From: Geodermatophilus ruber
GTDB taxonomy: Bacteria; Actinomycetota; Actinomycetes; Mycobacteriales; Geodermatophilaceae
Assembly (NCBI RefSeq): GCF_900114385.1
Contig: NZ_FOSW01000001.1
Coordinates: 310,001-374,000 of the forward strand
Direction: 5' to 3'
Length of the DNA stretch: 64,000 bases
A model generated the notes under the pieces. It was not told where the DNA came from and made no database searches. It saw only the letters and a list, made by a program, of their open reading frames with translations. How positions within the stretch are numbered: position 1 is the stretch's first letter; each line of letters opens with the position of its first letter. This document shows, piece after piece, positions 34,669 to 47,737 of the stretch. The position numbers and the translations under genes are program-made.

Positions 34669-34672
<4 letters not shown>
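33977..34672 (-). CDS. grpE: nucleotide exchange factor GrpE
   Basis: A 231-residue GrpE that releases ADP from DnaK. A charged, probably disordered N-terminus of about 65 residues precedes the long coiled coil ([20 protein letters not shown]). The C-terminal beta domain has [12 protein letters not shown] and the typical [18 protein letters not shown]. The Ala/Asp-rich tail is longer than in E. coli. Its ATG overlaps the dnaK stop by 4 bases. Confidence 0.94.
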
Positions 34673-36540
<1,868 letters not shown>

Positions 36541-36604
36541 GGAGATGGCCTCTCTTCCGTGTGTACCGGGATGTTCTGCTGTGTCCCAAGGAGCCGAGTA
36601 CCCG

Positions 36605-36627
36605 AGTTGCGCGTGGGTCACTCAACT
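36605..36627. promoter_or_regulatory. degenerate HAIR element of the dnaK operon
   Basis: AGTTGCGC at 36605-36612 and ACTCAACT at 36620-36627 with a 7-base spacer match the HAIR plan. The right half is exact and the left half has two changes from AGTTGAGT. It lies 65-87 bases before the dnaK ATG. Confidence 0.7.
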
Positions 36628-36708
36628 TTCCTGCCCAGCCTAACGGCACCTCGCGGCTTCGTGTTCCCGGGCTCGGTGGTTTCGAGGCGTCGGAGCCGCC
36701 GTGCACCG

Positions 36709-36760
36709 CGGCTCTCGCGGCTGCGGAGCGGCTCTCGCGGCTGCGGAGCGGCTCTCGCGG
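36709..36760. repeat. 20-bp tandem repeat, 2.6 copies
   Basis: The unit CGGCTCTCGCGGCTGCGGAG starts at 36709 and 36729, with a partial third copy at 36749. A second 20-bp period occurs near 37047-37084, where TGCACGGTGGCTCCGGCG is found twice. Confidence 0.75.
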
Positions 36761-36822
36761 GTGCCGTCCACAGCTCGACGGGAACGCCCGCGCCGGCGTC
36801 CCGATCCGGCGAGACTGCCCGG

Positions 36823-37014
36823 ATGCACCCAGCCCTGCGCGCCCGGACCGAGGGGCGGTACGGGCTCTTCACCACGGCGGAGGCGGTGGCCGCCGGCTAC
36901 GCGCACTCGGCGATCCGGGACCTGACCGGCTCCGGCCGCTGGGTCAGGCTGCGCCGGGGTGTGCTGGTCGCCGCGGCCGACCTCGAGCGCGCCGGGCGGC
37001 GCCGGGCCGGCTGA
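36823..37014 (+). pseudogene. truncated AbiEi-type antitoxin-domain gene
   Basis: A 63-residue frame beginning MHPALRARTEGRYG. It holds the winged-helix N-domain of AbiEi-like proteins (LFTTAEAVAAGYAHSAIRDL, then GSGRWVRLRRGVLVAA) and then stops at 37014. Full-length relatives continue for a further 200 or more residues with a nuclease-like (DUF559) or antitoxin domain, and nothing similar follows here. The inverted repeat begins 18 bases after the stop, so truncation by repeat insertion or recombination is the likely cause. A functional mini-regulator cannot be excluded. Confidence 0.6.
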
Positions 37015-37102
37015 CGAGCGCCGCCGCACATCCGCGAGAGCCGCCCTGCACGGTGGCTCCGGCGGATGCACGGTGGCTCCGGCGCAAGGCATGCCCGTCT
37101 GG

Positions 37103-37116
37103 TTACCCGCGAGTAG
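37103..37116. promoter_or_regulatory. palindromic site upstream of the Fe-S oxidoreductase
   Basis: TTACCCGCGAGTAG, with outer TAC/GTA arms and a CGCG centre, lies 170 bases before the Fe-S oxidoreductase ATG. Sites of the form TTAC-N6-GTAA are seen before lipid-metabolism genes in actinobacteria. The regulator is not known to me. Confidence 0.35.
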
Positions 37117-37285
37117 CCTGAGCGCGCGCAGCTATGGTGCGATCCACTGCGGGCAGCCGTGCCCGCACGCGATCCGCGCGCCGGCCGGGCCGGTGCGGAT
37201 GGCGGCGCGCACCGAGAGACAAGCGTCGTCGCCGACTGGCGGACGTGAGCGACCGACGCCGCCAGGCGTATCCGGGAGGAAGAGC

Positions 37286-39580
37286 ATGACGGGCCCGTTG
37301 CAGATCGTCCTCGGGACGATCAGCGTCCTGTTCCTGATCGTGGCCTCGGTGATGGCCTACCGGGCGGTCCGCGCGATGATCCGGATCATCAGAACCGGCC
37401 AGCCGGACGACACCCGCTTCGGCCCGGTGAAGACCCGGCTGAAGACGATGCTGGTCGAGTCCCTCGGCCACACCCGGATGCTCAAGTGGTCGACCATCGG
37501 CGTCGCCCACTGGTTCGTCTTCGTCGGCTTCTACGGCCTGTTCCTCACCCTGGTCGAGGCCTTCGGTGAGGTGTGGAACCCGGCCTTCCACCTGCCGCTG
37601 ATCGGCGAGTGGGGGCTGTGGAACCTCTTCGCCGACATCATCGGCACCGGCACGATCCTCGGGATCCTCTACCTGGTCTACCGGCGGCAGAAGGACCACC
37701 CGCGCCGCCAGGGGCGCACGAGCCGCTTCGCCGGCTCCAACGAGGGCCGCGGCTACTTCGTCGAGGCCGTCGTCTTCACCGTCGGCGTCTGCATCCTGCT
37801 CATCCGGGCGTTGAAGGTCTCCTCCGATCTCACCGACGCCCCCGGCTGGTCGCACCCGGTCTCCGGCCTGGTCGCCAACCTGCTGCCCGACAGCCCCGAC
37901 CTGCTCAGCGTCGTCGCGTTCGTCAAGATCGTCGTCTCGCTGGTCTGGCTCGTGGTGATCAGCCGGATCCTGAACATGGGTGTCGCGTGGCACCGGTTCA
38001 GCGCGTTCTTCAACATCTACTTCAAGCGGGAGGCCGACGGCGGCGTCGCCCTGGGCCCGCTGCAGCCGATGACGTCGGCCGGCAAGCCGATCGACTTCGA
38101 GGATCCCGACGAGGACGCGATCTTCGGCCGCGGCAAGATCGAGGACTTCACCTGGAAGGGGATGCTGGACTTCACCACCTGCACCGAGTGCGGGCGGTGC
38201 CAGAGCCAGTGCCCGGCGTGGAACACCGGCAAGCCGCTGTCGCCGAAGATGATGATCATGGACCTGCGGGACCACCTGTACGCCAAGGCCCCGTACCTGC
38301 TCGGCGAGAAGACCGCGAGCGAGACCGCGCCGGACTACGACGTCCTGCGGCCCAGCGACGAGCAGGTCTGGTCCTCCGGCTACGCCCGCATCGAGGGCAC
38401 CAACGATGCCCAGGCCCACCGGCCGCTGGTCGGCACCCTCGAGGAGGGCGGGGTCATCGACCCCGACGTGCTGTGGAGCTGCACCAACTGCGGCGCCTGC
38501 GTCGAGCAGTGCCCGGTCGACATCGAGCACGTCGACCACATCCTCGACATGCGCCGCTACCAGACCCTCATCGAGTCCAGCTTCCCCTCCGAGGCCGGCG
38601 TGATGCTGCGCAACCTGGAGAACCGGGGCAACCCGTGGGGGGTGGGCGGCAACGTCCGCGAGGAGTGGATGAAGGAGCTGGACTTCGAGGTCCGGCAGGT
38701 CGACGGCCCGCTGGAGGCCGACGTCGAGTACCTGTTCTGGGTCGGCTGCGCGGGCGCCATCGACGACCGCGCCAAGAAGGTCACCAAGGCCGTCGCCGAA
38801 CTGCTGCACACCGCCGGCGTCGAGTTCGCCGTCCTCGGCTCCGGGGAGACCTGCTCGGGTGACCCGGCCCGCCGGATGGGCAACGAGTTCGTCTTCCAGA
38901 TGCTGGCCCAGGAGAACGTCGAGACCCTCAACGGCGTCTTCGAGGGCCGCGTGCCGGGGATGCGCAAGATCGTCGCGACCTGCCCGCACTGCTTCAACTC
39001 CCTGGGCCGGGAGTACCCGCAGCTCGGCGGCCACTACGAGGTGGTCCACCACACCCAGCTGCTCGGCCAGCTGGTCGAGGAGGGGCGGCTGACCCCGGTC
39101 ACCCCGGTCGACCGCAAGGTCACCTACCACGACCCGTGCTTCCTCGGCCGGCACAACAAGGTCTACACGCCGCCGCGGGAGATCCTCGACAGCGTCCAGG
39201 GCCTCTCCACCCAGGAGATGCACCGCTGCAAGGACCGCGGCTTCTGCTGCGGCGCCGGCGGTGCGCGCATGTGGATGGAGGAGAAGATCGGCAAGCGGAT
39301 CAACGCCGAGCGCACCGAGGAGGCCCTCGAGCTCGACCCCGACGTGATCTCCACCGCCTGCCCGTTCTGCATCACGATGCTGTCCGACGCGCTGAACACC
39401 AAGAAGCAGAACGGCGAGGCCAAGGAGCACGTCGAGGTGCTCGACGTCAGCCAGATCCTGCTCCGCTCCCTGGCCCCCGTCGGCGCGCCCGGCACCGGGT
39501 CCGGCCCGGAGGTCGGCACCGCCTCCGACGACGTGGCCGGCACCGGGTCGGCCGCTACCGAGCACGGGGCGCAGAGCTGA
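37286..39580 (+). CDS. membrane-bound (Fe-S) oxidoreductase, HdrD/GlpC-like
   Basis: A 764-residue protein like the essential mycobacterial iron-sulfur reductase Rv0338c. The N-terminal 245 residues contain about five to six helices of a heme-b/NarI-like membrane domain with histidines in helices (GVAHWFVFVG, MGVAWHRF). A ferredoxin domain follows with CTECGRCQSQCP (from residue 299) and CTNCGACVEQCP. Two CCG domains complete it (CPHCFNSLGREYPQ, DPCFLGRHNKVY, CKDRGFCCGAGG, STACPFCIT). It probably passes electrons between a soluble dehydrogenase, such as acyl-CoA or glycolate oxidation, and quinone. GGGAGGA precedes the ATG at 37286. Confidence 0.85.
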   Translation: MTGPLQIVLGTISVLFLIVASVMAYRAVRAMIRIIRTGQPDDTRFGPVKTRLKTMLVESLGHTRMLKWSTIGVAHWFVFVGFYGLFLTLVEAFGEVWNPAFHLPLIGEWGLWNLFADIIGTGTILGILYLVYRRQKDHPRRQGRTSRFAGSNEGRGYFVEAVVFTVGVCILLIRALKVSSDLTDAPGWSHPVSGLVANLLPDSPDLLSVVAFVKIVVSLVWLVVISRILNMGVAWHRFSAFFNIYFKREADGGVALGPLQPMTSAGKPIDFEDPDEDAIFGRGKIEDFTWKGMLDFTTCTECGRCQSQCPAWNTGKPLSPKMMIMDLRDHLYAKAPYLLGEKTASETAPDYDVLRPSDEQVWSSGYARIEGTNDAQAHRPLVGTLEEGGVIDPDVLWSCTNCGACVEQCPVDIEHVDHILDMRRYQTLIESSFPSEAGVMLRNLENRGNPWGVGGNVREEWMKELDFEVRQVDGPLEADVEYLFWVGCAGAIDDRAKKVTKAVAELLHTAGVEFAVLGSGETCSGDPARRMGNEFVFQMLAQENVETLNGVFEGRVPGMRKIVATCPHCFNSLGREYPQLGGHYEVVHHTQLLGQLVEEGRLTPVTPVDRKVTYHDPCFLGRHNKVYTPPREILDSVQGLSTQEMHRCKDRGFCCGAGGARMWMEEKIGKRINAERTEEALELDPDVISTACPFCITMLSDALNTKKQNGEAKEHVEVLDVSQILLRSLAPVGAPGTGSGPEVGTASDDVAGTGSAATEHGAQS

Positions 39581-39601
39581 CCCGCCGCTGAGGAGCACCG
39601 A

Positions 39602-39637
39602 CGGACGCCGCCGACGACACCTCGTCGGCGGCGTCCG
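39602..39637. terminator. strong hairpin terminator after the Fe-S oxidoreductase
   Basis: A perfect 16-bp stem (39602-39617 with 39622-39637) closes a CACC loop, 22 bases past the stop codon. Confidence 0.85.
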
Positions 39638-39679
39638 CCGTTCCGGGCGGGCGCGGGCGGGCCGGGGTAGAACACCGCG

Positions 39680-40696
39680 GTGCTGCTGCAGCTGCGGGTC
39701 ACCGTCCCGCCCGACCGCACCGAGCGGGTGCGCGAGCTCCTCGAGCGGGACCCGGGCACCGCGCACCTCGCCGTCCTGCCCGGAGCCGCCCTCTCCCCGC
39801 CCGGCGACCTGGTGCTCGCCGACGTCGCCCGGGAGTCCGCCGACGGCCTGGTCGACGCCCTGCGCGCGCTGCACGTCGACCGGGACGGCGGGATCAGCAT
39901 CGAGGCGGTCGACGCCGCGGTCTCCCGGGCCGCGGAGCGGGCCGAGCGGGCGGCGCCCGGGGAGGGCGCGGACGCCGTCGTCTGGGAGCAGGTGGTGCGG
40001 GAGACCGCGTCGGAGTCCACCCTCTCCGTTTCCTACCTGGCCTTCCTCACCATCGCCACGCTGCTGGCCGGCATCGCGATCGTCAACGACTCGGCGGTCC
40101 TGGTCATCGGCGCGATGGTGCTCGGCCCGGAGTTCGGGCCCCTGGCGGCGCTGGCCGTGGCGCTGGTGCACCGACGCCCGCCGATCGCGCGGCAGGCCGC
40201 CCGGGCGCTGCTCGTCGGCTTCGCCGCCGCGATCCTCGCCACCACGGCGATCGCGCTCGCCGCCCGGGGGCTCGGCTGGCTCGACCCCGGGCTGCTGACC
40301 GCGGACCGCCCGCAGACCGGCTTCATCACCGCCCCCGACCGCTGGTCGGTCGTCGTCGCGGTGCTGGCCGGCGTCGCCGGCGTCCTGTCGCTGACCTCGG
40401 CCAAGAGCGGGGCGCTCGTCGGGGTGTTCATCTCGGTCACCACCGTCCCGGCCGCCGCCGACATGGCGCTCGCCCTGGCCCTCGGCGGCGGCGCGGAGTT
40501 CGCCCACGCAGCCACCCAGCTCGGCGTCAACCTCACCGGCATCCTGGTCGCCGCCCTGGCGACGCTCGGGGTGCAGCGGGCGGTGTGGCGCCGCGTCCCC
40601 CGCGCGCGGCCCCGGCCAGCGCTGCGCCACACCGTTGCGCCAGGAAACCACCCGGCGGACACCGTCGCGAACCCCGGGAGGACCATCAACGGGTGA
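39680..40696 (+). CDS. DUF389 family membrane protein
   Basis: A 338-residue protein with a soluble N-terminal part of about 120 residues (LQLRVTVPPDRTERVRELLE) and then about six hydrophobic helices. The DUF389 hallmark stretch LAGIAIVNDSAVLVIGAMVL and LGPEFGPLAALAVAL are intact. The function is unknown; some relatives are linked to stress responses or transport. The start is GTG at 39680. The stop overlaps the GTG of the MFS gene (GTGA), so the two are co-translated. Confidence 0.85.
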   Translation: MLLQLRVTVPPDRTERVRELLERDPGTAHLAVLPGAALSPPGDLVLADVARESADGLVDALRALHVDRDGGISIEAVDAAVSRAAERAERAAPGEGADAVVWEQVVRETASESTLSVSYLAFLTIATLLAGIAIVNDSAVLVIGAMVLGPEFGPLAALAVALVHRRPPIARQAARALLVGFAAAILATTAIALAARGLGWLDPGLLTADRPQTGFITAPDRWSVVVAVLAGVAGVLSLTSAKSGALVGVFISVTTVPAAADMALALALGGGAEFAHAATQLGVNLTGILVAALATLGVQRAVWRRVPRARPRPALRHTVAPGNHPADTVANPGRTING

Positions 40697-42024
40697 CCCT
40701 CACCGCCCCCACCGACACGGCCGGGAGCCGGGCCGCCGAGCGACGCCGTGGCCTGACCCTGATCGCGGTCGCCATCGTGCTCACCGGCTTCAACCTGCGG
40801 ACGGCCGTCAACAGCGTCGGCCCGGTGCTGGAGGAGATCGAGCGCGGGCTGGGGCTCTCCAGCGGGCTGGCCGGGCTGGTCACCACGATGCCGGTGCTGT
40901 GCTTTGCCGCGATCGGCTTCGCCGGCCCGCCGCTGGCCGCCCGCTTCCGCGACGGGCACGTGCTGGCCGGCGCCCTGCTGGCCATGGCCGCCGGGCTCGT
41001 GCTGCGCGCCGCCGCCGGCACGTTCTGGTTGTTCCTGGTGGGCACCGTGCTGGCGATGGTGGGCGGCGCCCTGGGCAACGTGCTGCTGCCGAGCCTGGTC
41101 AAGCGGTACTTCCCCACGCGGACCGGCCTGCTCGTCGGGGCCTACAGCGTGGCCATGGCCGCCGGCGGGGCGATCGCCTCCATCGCCGCGGCCCCGCTGG
41201 CCGCCGCCACCGGCGCCGGAGGGTGGCGCTGGGCGCTGGGCGTGTGGGCGGTGCTCGCCCTGGTCGCGGCGCTGCCCTGGCTCGCGGTGCCGGCTCGCCC
41301 GGGGGCCGCCCGCGGGCCGCACGCGGGCGTCCGGATGCGGTCGCTGGTGCGCAGCCCGATGGCGCTCGCGCTCGCCCTCTTCTTCGGCATGCAGTCGATG
41401 CAGGCCTACGTGCTGATCGGCTGGACGGCGCAGTACCTGCGCGATTCCGGGCTGTCGGCGGCCACCGCCGGCCTGCTGCTGGGCATCAACACCGTCGTCG
41501 TCATCCCGCTCAACGCGGTCGTCCCCTCGCTGACCGTCCGCCCCCACCTGCAGCGCCCGCTGCTGGCCGCGTTCGGGGTCTGCTATGTCGTCGGCTGGCT
41601 GGGGCTGATGCTGGCCCCGACCACGCTGCCCTGGCTGTGGATGGGCGTGCTCGCGCTCGGCATGGGGACCTTCGCGATGGTGCTCACGCTCATCGGGCTG
41701 CGCGCCCGCACGCCGGAGACCACCGCCGCGCTGTCCACCGTCGTCCAGGGCTGGGGCTACCTGCTGGCCGGCGCCGGCCCGCTGCTGGTCGGGGTGCTGC
41801 GCGGCCGCACCGGTGGGTACGCCGGCATGTTCGCCGTCGTCCTCACCGGGGTCGTGGTGCTGATGGCCTCCGGCTGGCTGGTCACTCGCGCGCGGTACGT
41901 CGACGACGAGGTGCCGGGCTGGACCTCACCGGCCCCCCACGGCGACGGCATCGAGGTGGCCGGCACCGAGCCGCCGGTCACCGTGCACGTCACGGAGCCG
42001 GACGGCGGGTCTCCGCGCGGGTGA
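40693..42024 (+). CDS. MFS transporter, CynX/NimT-like
   Basis: A 443-residue 12-helix carrier. [20 protein letters not shown] is the family's helix-1 signature, and [20 protein letters not shown] lies before the last helices. Relatives export cyanate or 2-nitroimidazole or import nucleobase-like compounds, so the substrate is not predictable. The GTG start at 40693 follows GGGAGGA by about eleven bases and overlaps the DUF389 stop. The 3' end overlaps dcd by 35 bases, convergently. Confidence 0.85.
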   Translation: MTLTAPTDTAGSRAAERRRGLTLIAVAIVLTGFNLRTAVNSVGPVLEEIERGLGLSSGLAGLVTTMPVLCFAAIGFAGPPLAARFRDGHVLAGALLAMAAGLVLRAAAGTFWLFLVGTVLAMVGGALGNVLLPSLVKRYFPTRTGLLVGAYSVAMAAGGAIASIAAAPLAAATGAGGWRWALGVWAVLALVAALPWLAVPARPGAARGPHAGVRMRSLVRSPMALALALFFGMQSMQAYVLIGWTAQYLRDSGLSAATAGLLLGINTVVVIPLNAVVPSLTVRPHLQRPLLAAFGVCYVVGWLGLMLAPTTLPWLWMGVLALGMGTFAMVLTLIGLRARTPETTAALSTVVQGWGYLLAGAGPLLVGVLRGRTGGYAGMFAVVLTGVVVLMASGWLVTRARYVDDEVPGWTSPAPHGDGIEVAGTEPPVTVHVTEPDGGSPRG

Positions 42025-42580
42025 AGTTGCGGAAGGACCGCGACGGCGTCGGGCCGCGCTGGTCCTGGTAGCGGGAGCCGTACACCGCCGAGCCGTACGG
42101 GTGCTCGGCCGGGCTGGTCAGCCGGAACAGGCACAGCTGGCCGATCTTCATGCCCGGCCACAAGGTGATCGGCAGGTTGGCCACGTTGGACAGCTCCAGC
42201 GTGATGTGCCCGGAGAAACCGGGGTCGACGAAGCCGGCCGTCGAGTGGGTAAGCAGCCCGAGCCTCCCCAGCGAGCTCTTCCCCTCGAGCCTCGCTGCGA
42301 GGTCGTCGGGGATGCTGACCACCTCCAGCGTCGAGCCGAGCACGAACTCGCCGGGGTGCAGCACGAACGGCTCGTCGCCGTCGGGCTCGACCAGCGTGGT
42401 GAGGTCGTCCTGCTGCTGCGCCGGGTCGATGTGGGTGTACCGGGCGTTGTTGAACACCCGGAAGAAGCGGTCCAGCCGGACGTCGATGCTCGAGGGCTGC
42501 ACCAGGCCCTTGTCGTAGGGCTCGATACCGAGCCGCCCCTCGGCGATCGCAGCGGTGATGTCGCGGTCGGACAGCAGCAT
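41990..42580 (-). CDS. dcd: dCTP deaminase, probably the bifunctional dUMP-forming type
   Basis: A 196-residue trimeric enzyme that deaminates dCTP and, in the actinobacterial bifunctional form, hydrolyses the product to dUMP. The motifs are [28 protein letters not shown] (100-109), [20 protein letters not shown] with the catalytic Glu129, and [15 protein letters not shown]. The length is close to M. tuberculosis Dcd, which is bifunctional. The start is ATG at 42580. Bifunctionality is inferred by lineage and was not tested from key residues. Confidence 0.93.
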   Translation of the reverse strand: MLLSDRDITAAIAEGRLGIEPYDKGLVQPSSIDVRLDRFFRVFNNARYTHIDPAQQQDDLTTLVEPDGDEPFVLHPGEFVLGSTLEVVSIPDDLAARLEGKSSLGRLGLLTHSTAGFVDPGFSGHITLELSNVANLPITLWPGMKIGQLCLFRLTSPAEHPYGSAVYGSRYQDQRGPTPSRSFRNFTRAETRRPAP

Positions 42581-42724
42581 GGCGCGGAGTCTAGGGAGGC
42601 TCCTCCCGCACGCCTTCCGGGGAACCTGCGCGCCCGAATACGAAACGGCCTGTTCCGGCTACATCCGCTGCCGGTTCCTGCCGAAGACACCAGAGCACCG
42701 TCGGACCCCGCAGGAGGAGCACCC

Positions 42725-43294
42725 GTGCAGGACACCCTTCCCGCGCCGCCGCGCGCGCGGCACGCCGTGCGGCCGACGGGGGAGGAACGCACCTTCGGGA
42801 CCGACGAGCTGATCGTGTCCAAGACCGACCCGCGGGGCGTGATCACCTACGCCAACGACGTCTTCCTGCGGGTCAGCGGCTACACGGCCGACGAGGTGAT
42901 CGGGCAGCCGCACAACCTGATCCGCCACCCGGAGATGCCCCGGGCGGTGTTCGCGCTGCTGTGGGGAGCGCTGGCACAGGGCCAGGAGATCTTCGCCTAC
43001 ATCAACAACCTCGCCGCGGACGGCGCGCACTACTGGGTGCTGGCCCACGTCACGCCGTCCTACGGGCCCGACGGCCGGGTCCTCGGCTACCACTCGAACC
43101 GGCGGCGTCCCTCCCCCCGGGCGGTCGCCGAGGTCACCCCGTTGTACGGCCGGCTGCGCGCCGAGGAGCGGCGGCACCCCCACGCCAGGGCGGCGGTGGC
43201 CGCCTCCTCCCGGCTGCTGGAGGAGGTCGTCACCGAGCGGGCCGACTCCTACGAGGAGTTCGTCTGGTCGGTCATCCACCGTGAGGAGCGCTGA
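42725..43294 (+). CDS. PAS-domain sensor protein, Aer-like
   Basis: A 189-residue soluble protein with one PAS domain ([40 protein letters not shown]) of the kind found at the N-terminus of the aerotaxis receptor Aer, which binds FAD. A C-terminal helical tail follows ([20 protein letters not shown]). The GTG start at 42725 has AGGAGGAG upstream. The stop is one base from the ATG of a chemoreceptor signalling protein, so together they look like a split Aer. Confidence 0.85.
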   Translation: MQDTLPAPPRARHAVRPTGEERTFGTDELIVSKTDPRGVITYANDVFLRVSGYTADEVIGQPHNLIRHPEMPRAVFALLWGALAQGQEIFAYINNLAADGAHYWVLAHVTPSYGPDGRVLGYHSNRRRPSPRAVAEVTPLYGRLRAEERRHPHARAAVAASSRLLEEVVTERADSYEEFVWSVIHREER

Positions 43295-43295
43295 C

Positions 43296-44246
43296 ATGGG
43301 ACGCGGCACCCGTCGCAGCGACGCCGCGGAGCTGGCCGTCTACCGCGCCTTCGTGCGCCAGCTGACCGAGACCTGCGACGCCGCCGCCCGCGGCGACCTG
43401 GAGGCCCGGAGCAGGCTGGCCCCCGGACCGGCGGCCGTGCCGGAGCTCGCGGCCCTGCACCACGGCGTCAACCGGGTGCTCGACGTCTCCGACGCGTTCG
43501 TCCGGGAGTCCTCCGCCGCGCTGAGCTCCGCGGCGCACGGACGGTTCCACCGCCAGGTGCTGCTCACCGGCCTGGCCGGCGCCTACCGCCGGGCCGCCAT
43601 CGACATCAACGCCGCCCGCGACGCCATGCAGGAGACCGCCGGCCGGGTCACCGAGGCGCAGGCCTCGCGGCTCGGGCTGGCCGACGAGTTCGAGTCGGTC
43701 GTGCTGGCGATGTCGGAACAGGTGGCGACGGCCTCGACCCAGGTCAGCGCGTCGGCGTCGGGGTTGACCGACGCCGCCTCGGCGGCGAGCGCGGAGGTGG
43801 GTGCCGCGCAGCAGACGATGTCCTCGCTCACCCGCTCGTCGGCCGAGATCCGGGAGATCATCGCGATGATCGACGCGGTGGCCGCGCAGACGCGGCTGCT
43901 GGCCCTCAACGCGACGATCGAGGCCGCCCGCGCCGGGGAGGCCGGCAAGGGCTTCGCCGTCGTCGCCTCCGAGGTCAAGGACCTCGCCGACCAGACCGGC
44001 CGGGCCACCGAGCGGGTCACCGCGCAGGTCGAGCAGATCCGGCAGGCCGCCGAGGACGTCGCCGCGGTCATGACCAACGTCGGCTCGACCGTGACCGAGA
44101 TGAACGGCCTGGTCGCCGGCATCGCCGCCGCGGTGGACGGCTCGGCCTCCCTGGGCGCCGACGGCGCCGACGTCACCGGCCTGTCCCGGATGGCCGAGCG
44201 GCTGCGGTCGGAGGCCACGGGGTTCCTCGGCGAGATGCGCCGCTGA
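43296..44246 (+). CDS. soluble methyl-accepting chemotaxis-type signalling protein
   Basis: A 316-residue protein without membrane helices. The N-terminal 130 residues are helical and may be HAMP-like. The rest is a chemoreceptor coiled coil whose hairpin tip is [20 protein letters not shown] followed by [18 protein letters not shown]. This tip binds CheA and CheW. ATG 43296 is chosen because GAGGAG lies seven bases upstream; a GTG at 43281 is inside the PAS gene. No che genes occur in the window. Confidence 0.87.
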   Translation: MGRGTRRSDAAELAVYRAFVRQLTETCDAAARGDLEARSRLAPGPAAVPELAALHHGVNRVLDVSDAFVRESSAALSSAAHGRFHRQVLLTGLAGAYRRAAIDINAARDAMQETAGRVTEAQASRLGLADEFESVVLAMSEQVATASTQVSASASGLTDAASAASAEVGAAQQTMSSLTRSSAEIREIIAMIDAVAAQTRLLALNATIEAARAGEAGKGFAVVASEVKDLADQTGRATERVTAQVEQIRQAAEDVAAVMTNVGSTVTEMNGLVAGIAAAVDGSASLGADGADVTGLSRMAERLRSEATGFLGEMRR

Positions 44247-44248
44247 CG

Positions 44249-44289
44249 CGGGGAGGCCACGACCGGCGCCCGTGAGAGTCGCCTCCCCG
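44249..44289. terminator. possible terminator after the chemoreceptor gene
   Basis: CGGGGAGGC at 44249-44257 pairs with GCCTCCCCG at 44281-44289 across a 23-base loop, just after the stop. It is weaker than other hairpins in the window because of its long loop. Confidence 0.4.
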
Positions 44290-44355
44290 GCTCTCCAGGA
44301 GGCCTCACCGACGGCGGAAGGCCGCGCTCGGCGCCGGCGTCCGCGAGGGCCTCGC

Positions 44356-46755
<2,400 letters not shown>

Positions 46756-47209
46756 CTGTCGGGCGGGCCCGCCTTCGGGGTCTCCATCGGCGTCACCTGG
46801 TGCGATCTGACCGGCTTCGAGCAGAACGTCTGGTTCTCCTCGGGCGGCGCGGTCGTGGCAACGGTCTGCTGTCTACCTGACGGCGGTGTCGGTCGGAGTG
46901 GGGCGACACCCGTCCGGCTGACGCCGGCCGGGGTCACGCTCGGCGCAGGAACCGGGGCATCCACGCCGGGACACGGCGCGCGGAACTCTCGAGAACCTCG
47001 ACCTCCGACCTGCACCCGAAGCGGCCGCGGCACCGGGCGTGCTCCAGCGGACGTCGCAGCGGAGACACTTCAGGGCACCCGGGGCGTCGCCCCGCGCTGG
47101 GACCACGACAGGGGCCTCCCTCACGTCGCTCCGACCGACGCCCCGTGTACTCTCTTGCACGATGCTCGCCCGCGAGGCCGGTCCCGTCCTCGCAGATGAG
47201 AGCATCACT
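46756..47209. other. 454-base gap before tRNA-Gly
   Basis: I see no gene on either strand. It holds the promoter of the UvrA-like gene (minus strand) and that of the tRNA. TTGCAC at 47155-47160 might be a -35 for the tRNA but has no good partner. Confidence 0.4.
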
Positions 47210-47283
47210 GCGGGTGTAGTTCAATGGCAGAACATCAGCTTCCCAAGCTGACAGTGCGAGTTCGATTCTCGTCACCCGCTCCA
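47210..47283 (+). tRNA. tRNA-Gly (anticodon CCC)
   Basis: A full cloverleaf. The acceptor GCGGGTG pairs with CACCCGC at 47273-47279. The D arm is GTTCAATGGCAGAAC, the anticodon stem-loop is TCAGC-TTCCCAA-GCTGA with anticodon CCC, and the T arm contains TTCGATT. CCA is encoded at 47281-47283. It decodes GGG. Confidence 0.95.
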
Positions 47284-47434
47284 CGCAGAACCGCAGGCGA
47301 TGCGGCCTGTTCACCCCTCCTGGGCCTCCCGCCAGGCAGCCAGGCATGACCGTGGTTGGCCACCCGTCAGGTCATGCGGAAGTCATCAGGCGTGGCGTCC
47401 GCGCTGGTCAGGGCTCCGCTGACAGCCTCCGGGC

Positions 47435-47737
47435 ATGACCACCGCGGCACTCATCGTCCTGACCATGGGCGTCAGCGTGACCTTCGTTGGCAACTCCCCC
47501 GAAGAGATTCGCGGCTTCATCGACGACCCTGCTGTCCCCAAGTAGCGACGAACAGCCAACGAGGTGCTGATGGAACTGCAGCGGACGGTGGAAGCGGAAC
47601 GCGGTACTGCAGCCCACCCCGCCGAGCGCGGCCCAACGCCCGCCATCGACGGTGCCCGCACTCCGGCGGCCGGTGGCGCCGGACGGGGTGGGGAGGGTCC
47701 CTCTTCCGCCGCTCCGGCGCCCCATCGGGGGGCATAG
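47435..47737 (+). pseudogene. small frame interrupted by an in-frame TAG
   Basis: From ATG 47435 a 36-residue hydrophobic-to-acidic stretch (MTTAALIVLTMGVSVTFVG, then SPEEIRGFIDDPAVPK) ends at TAG 47543-47545. The same frame then stays open for 63 more codons (EVLMELQRTVEAERG, then an Ala/Gly/Pro-rich tail) to TAG at 47735. Codon use is less GC-rich than in neighbouring genes. I do not recognise the protein. It may be a gene killed by a nonsense mutation, a short peptide gene, or chance. Its position 150 bases beyond a tRNA gene fits an old integration scar, but no integrase or repeated tRNA end is visible. Confidence 0.35.

Larger units (their letters stand above)
36692..37060. repeat. 29-bp imperfect inverted repeats bracketing a truncated gene
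   Basis: The 29 bases at 36692-36720 and at 37032-37060 are reverse complements at 26 of 29 positions. Each arm is itself partly palindromic (AGCCGC...GCGGCT on the left, AGCCGCC...GGTGGCT on the right). They enclose tandem repeats and the AbiEi-like fragment. There is no transposase. The structure resembles a REP/MITE-like insertion or an intragenic remnant. Confidence 0.65.

Noticed and set aside
36692..37060. Insertion sequence
   Set aside because: There is no transposase, no clear target duplication, and the enclosed frame is a DNA-binding domain fragment of a different family.
37103..40651. 1182-codon minus-strand open frame
   Set aside because: It lies opposite the Fe-S oxidoreductase and DUF389 genes and has the same shadow composition, with no ribosome site.
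47210..47283. tRNA-Gly as an active phage attachment site
   Set aside because: I looked for a second copy of the tRNA 3' end and for an integrase gene within the window and saw neither, so only a possible old scar is reported.
46934..47347. Minus-strand frame containing ELALSAWEADVLPLNYT
   Set aside because: This peptide is the antisense translation of the tRNA-Gly gene, a well-known false protein. The tRNA explains the sequence.
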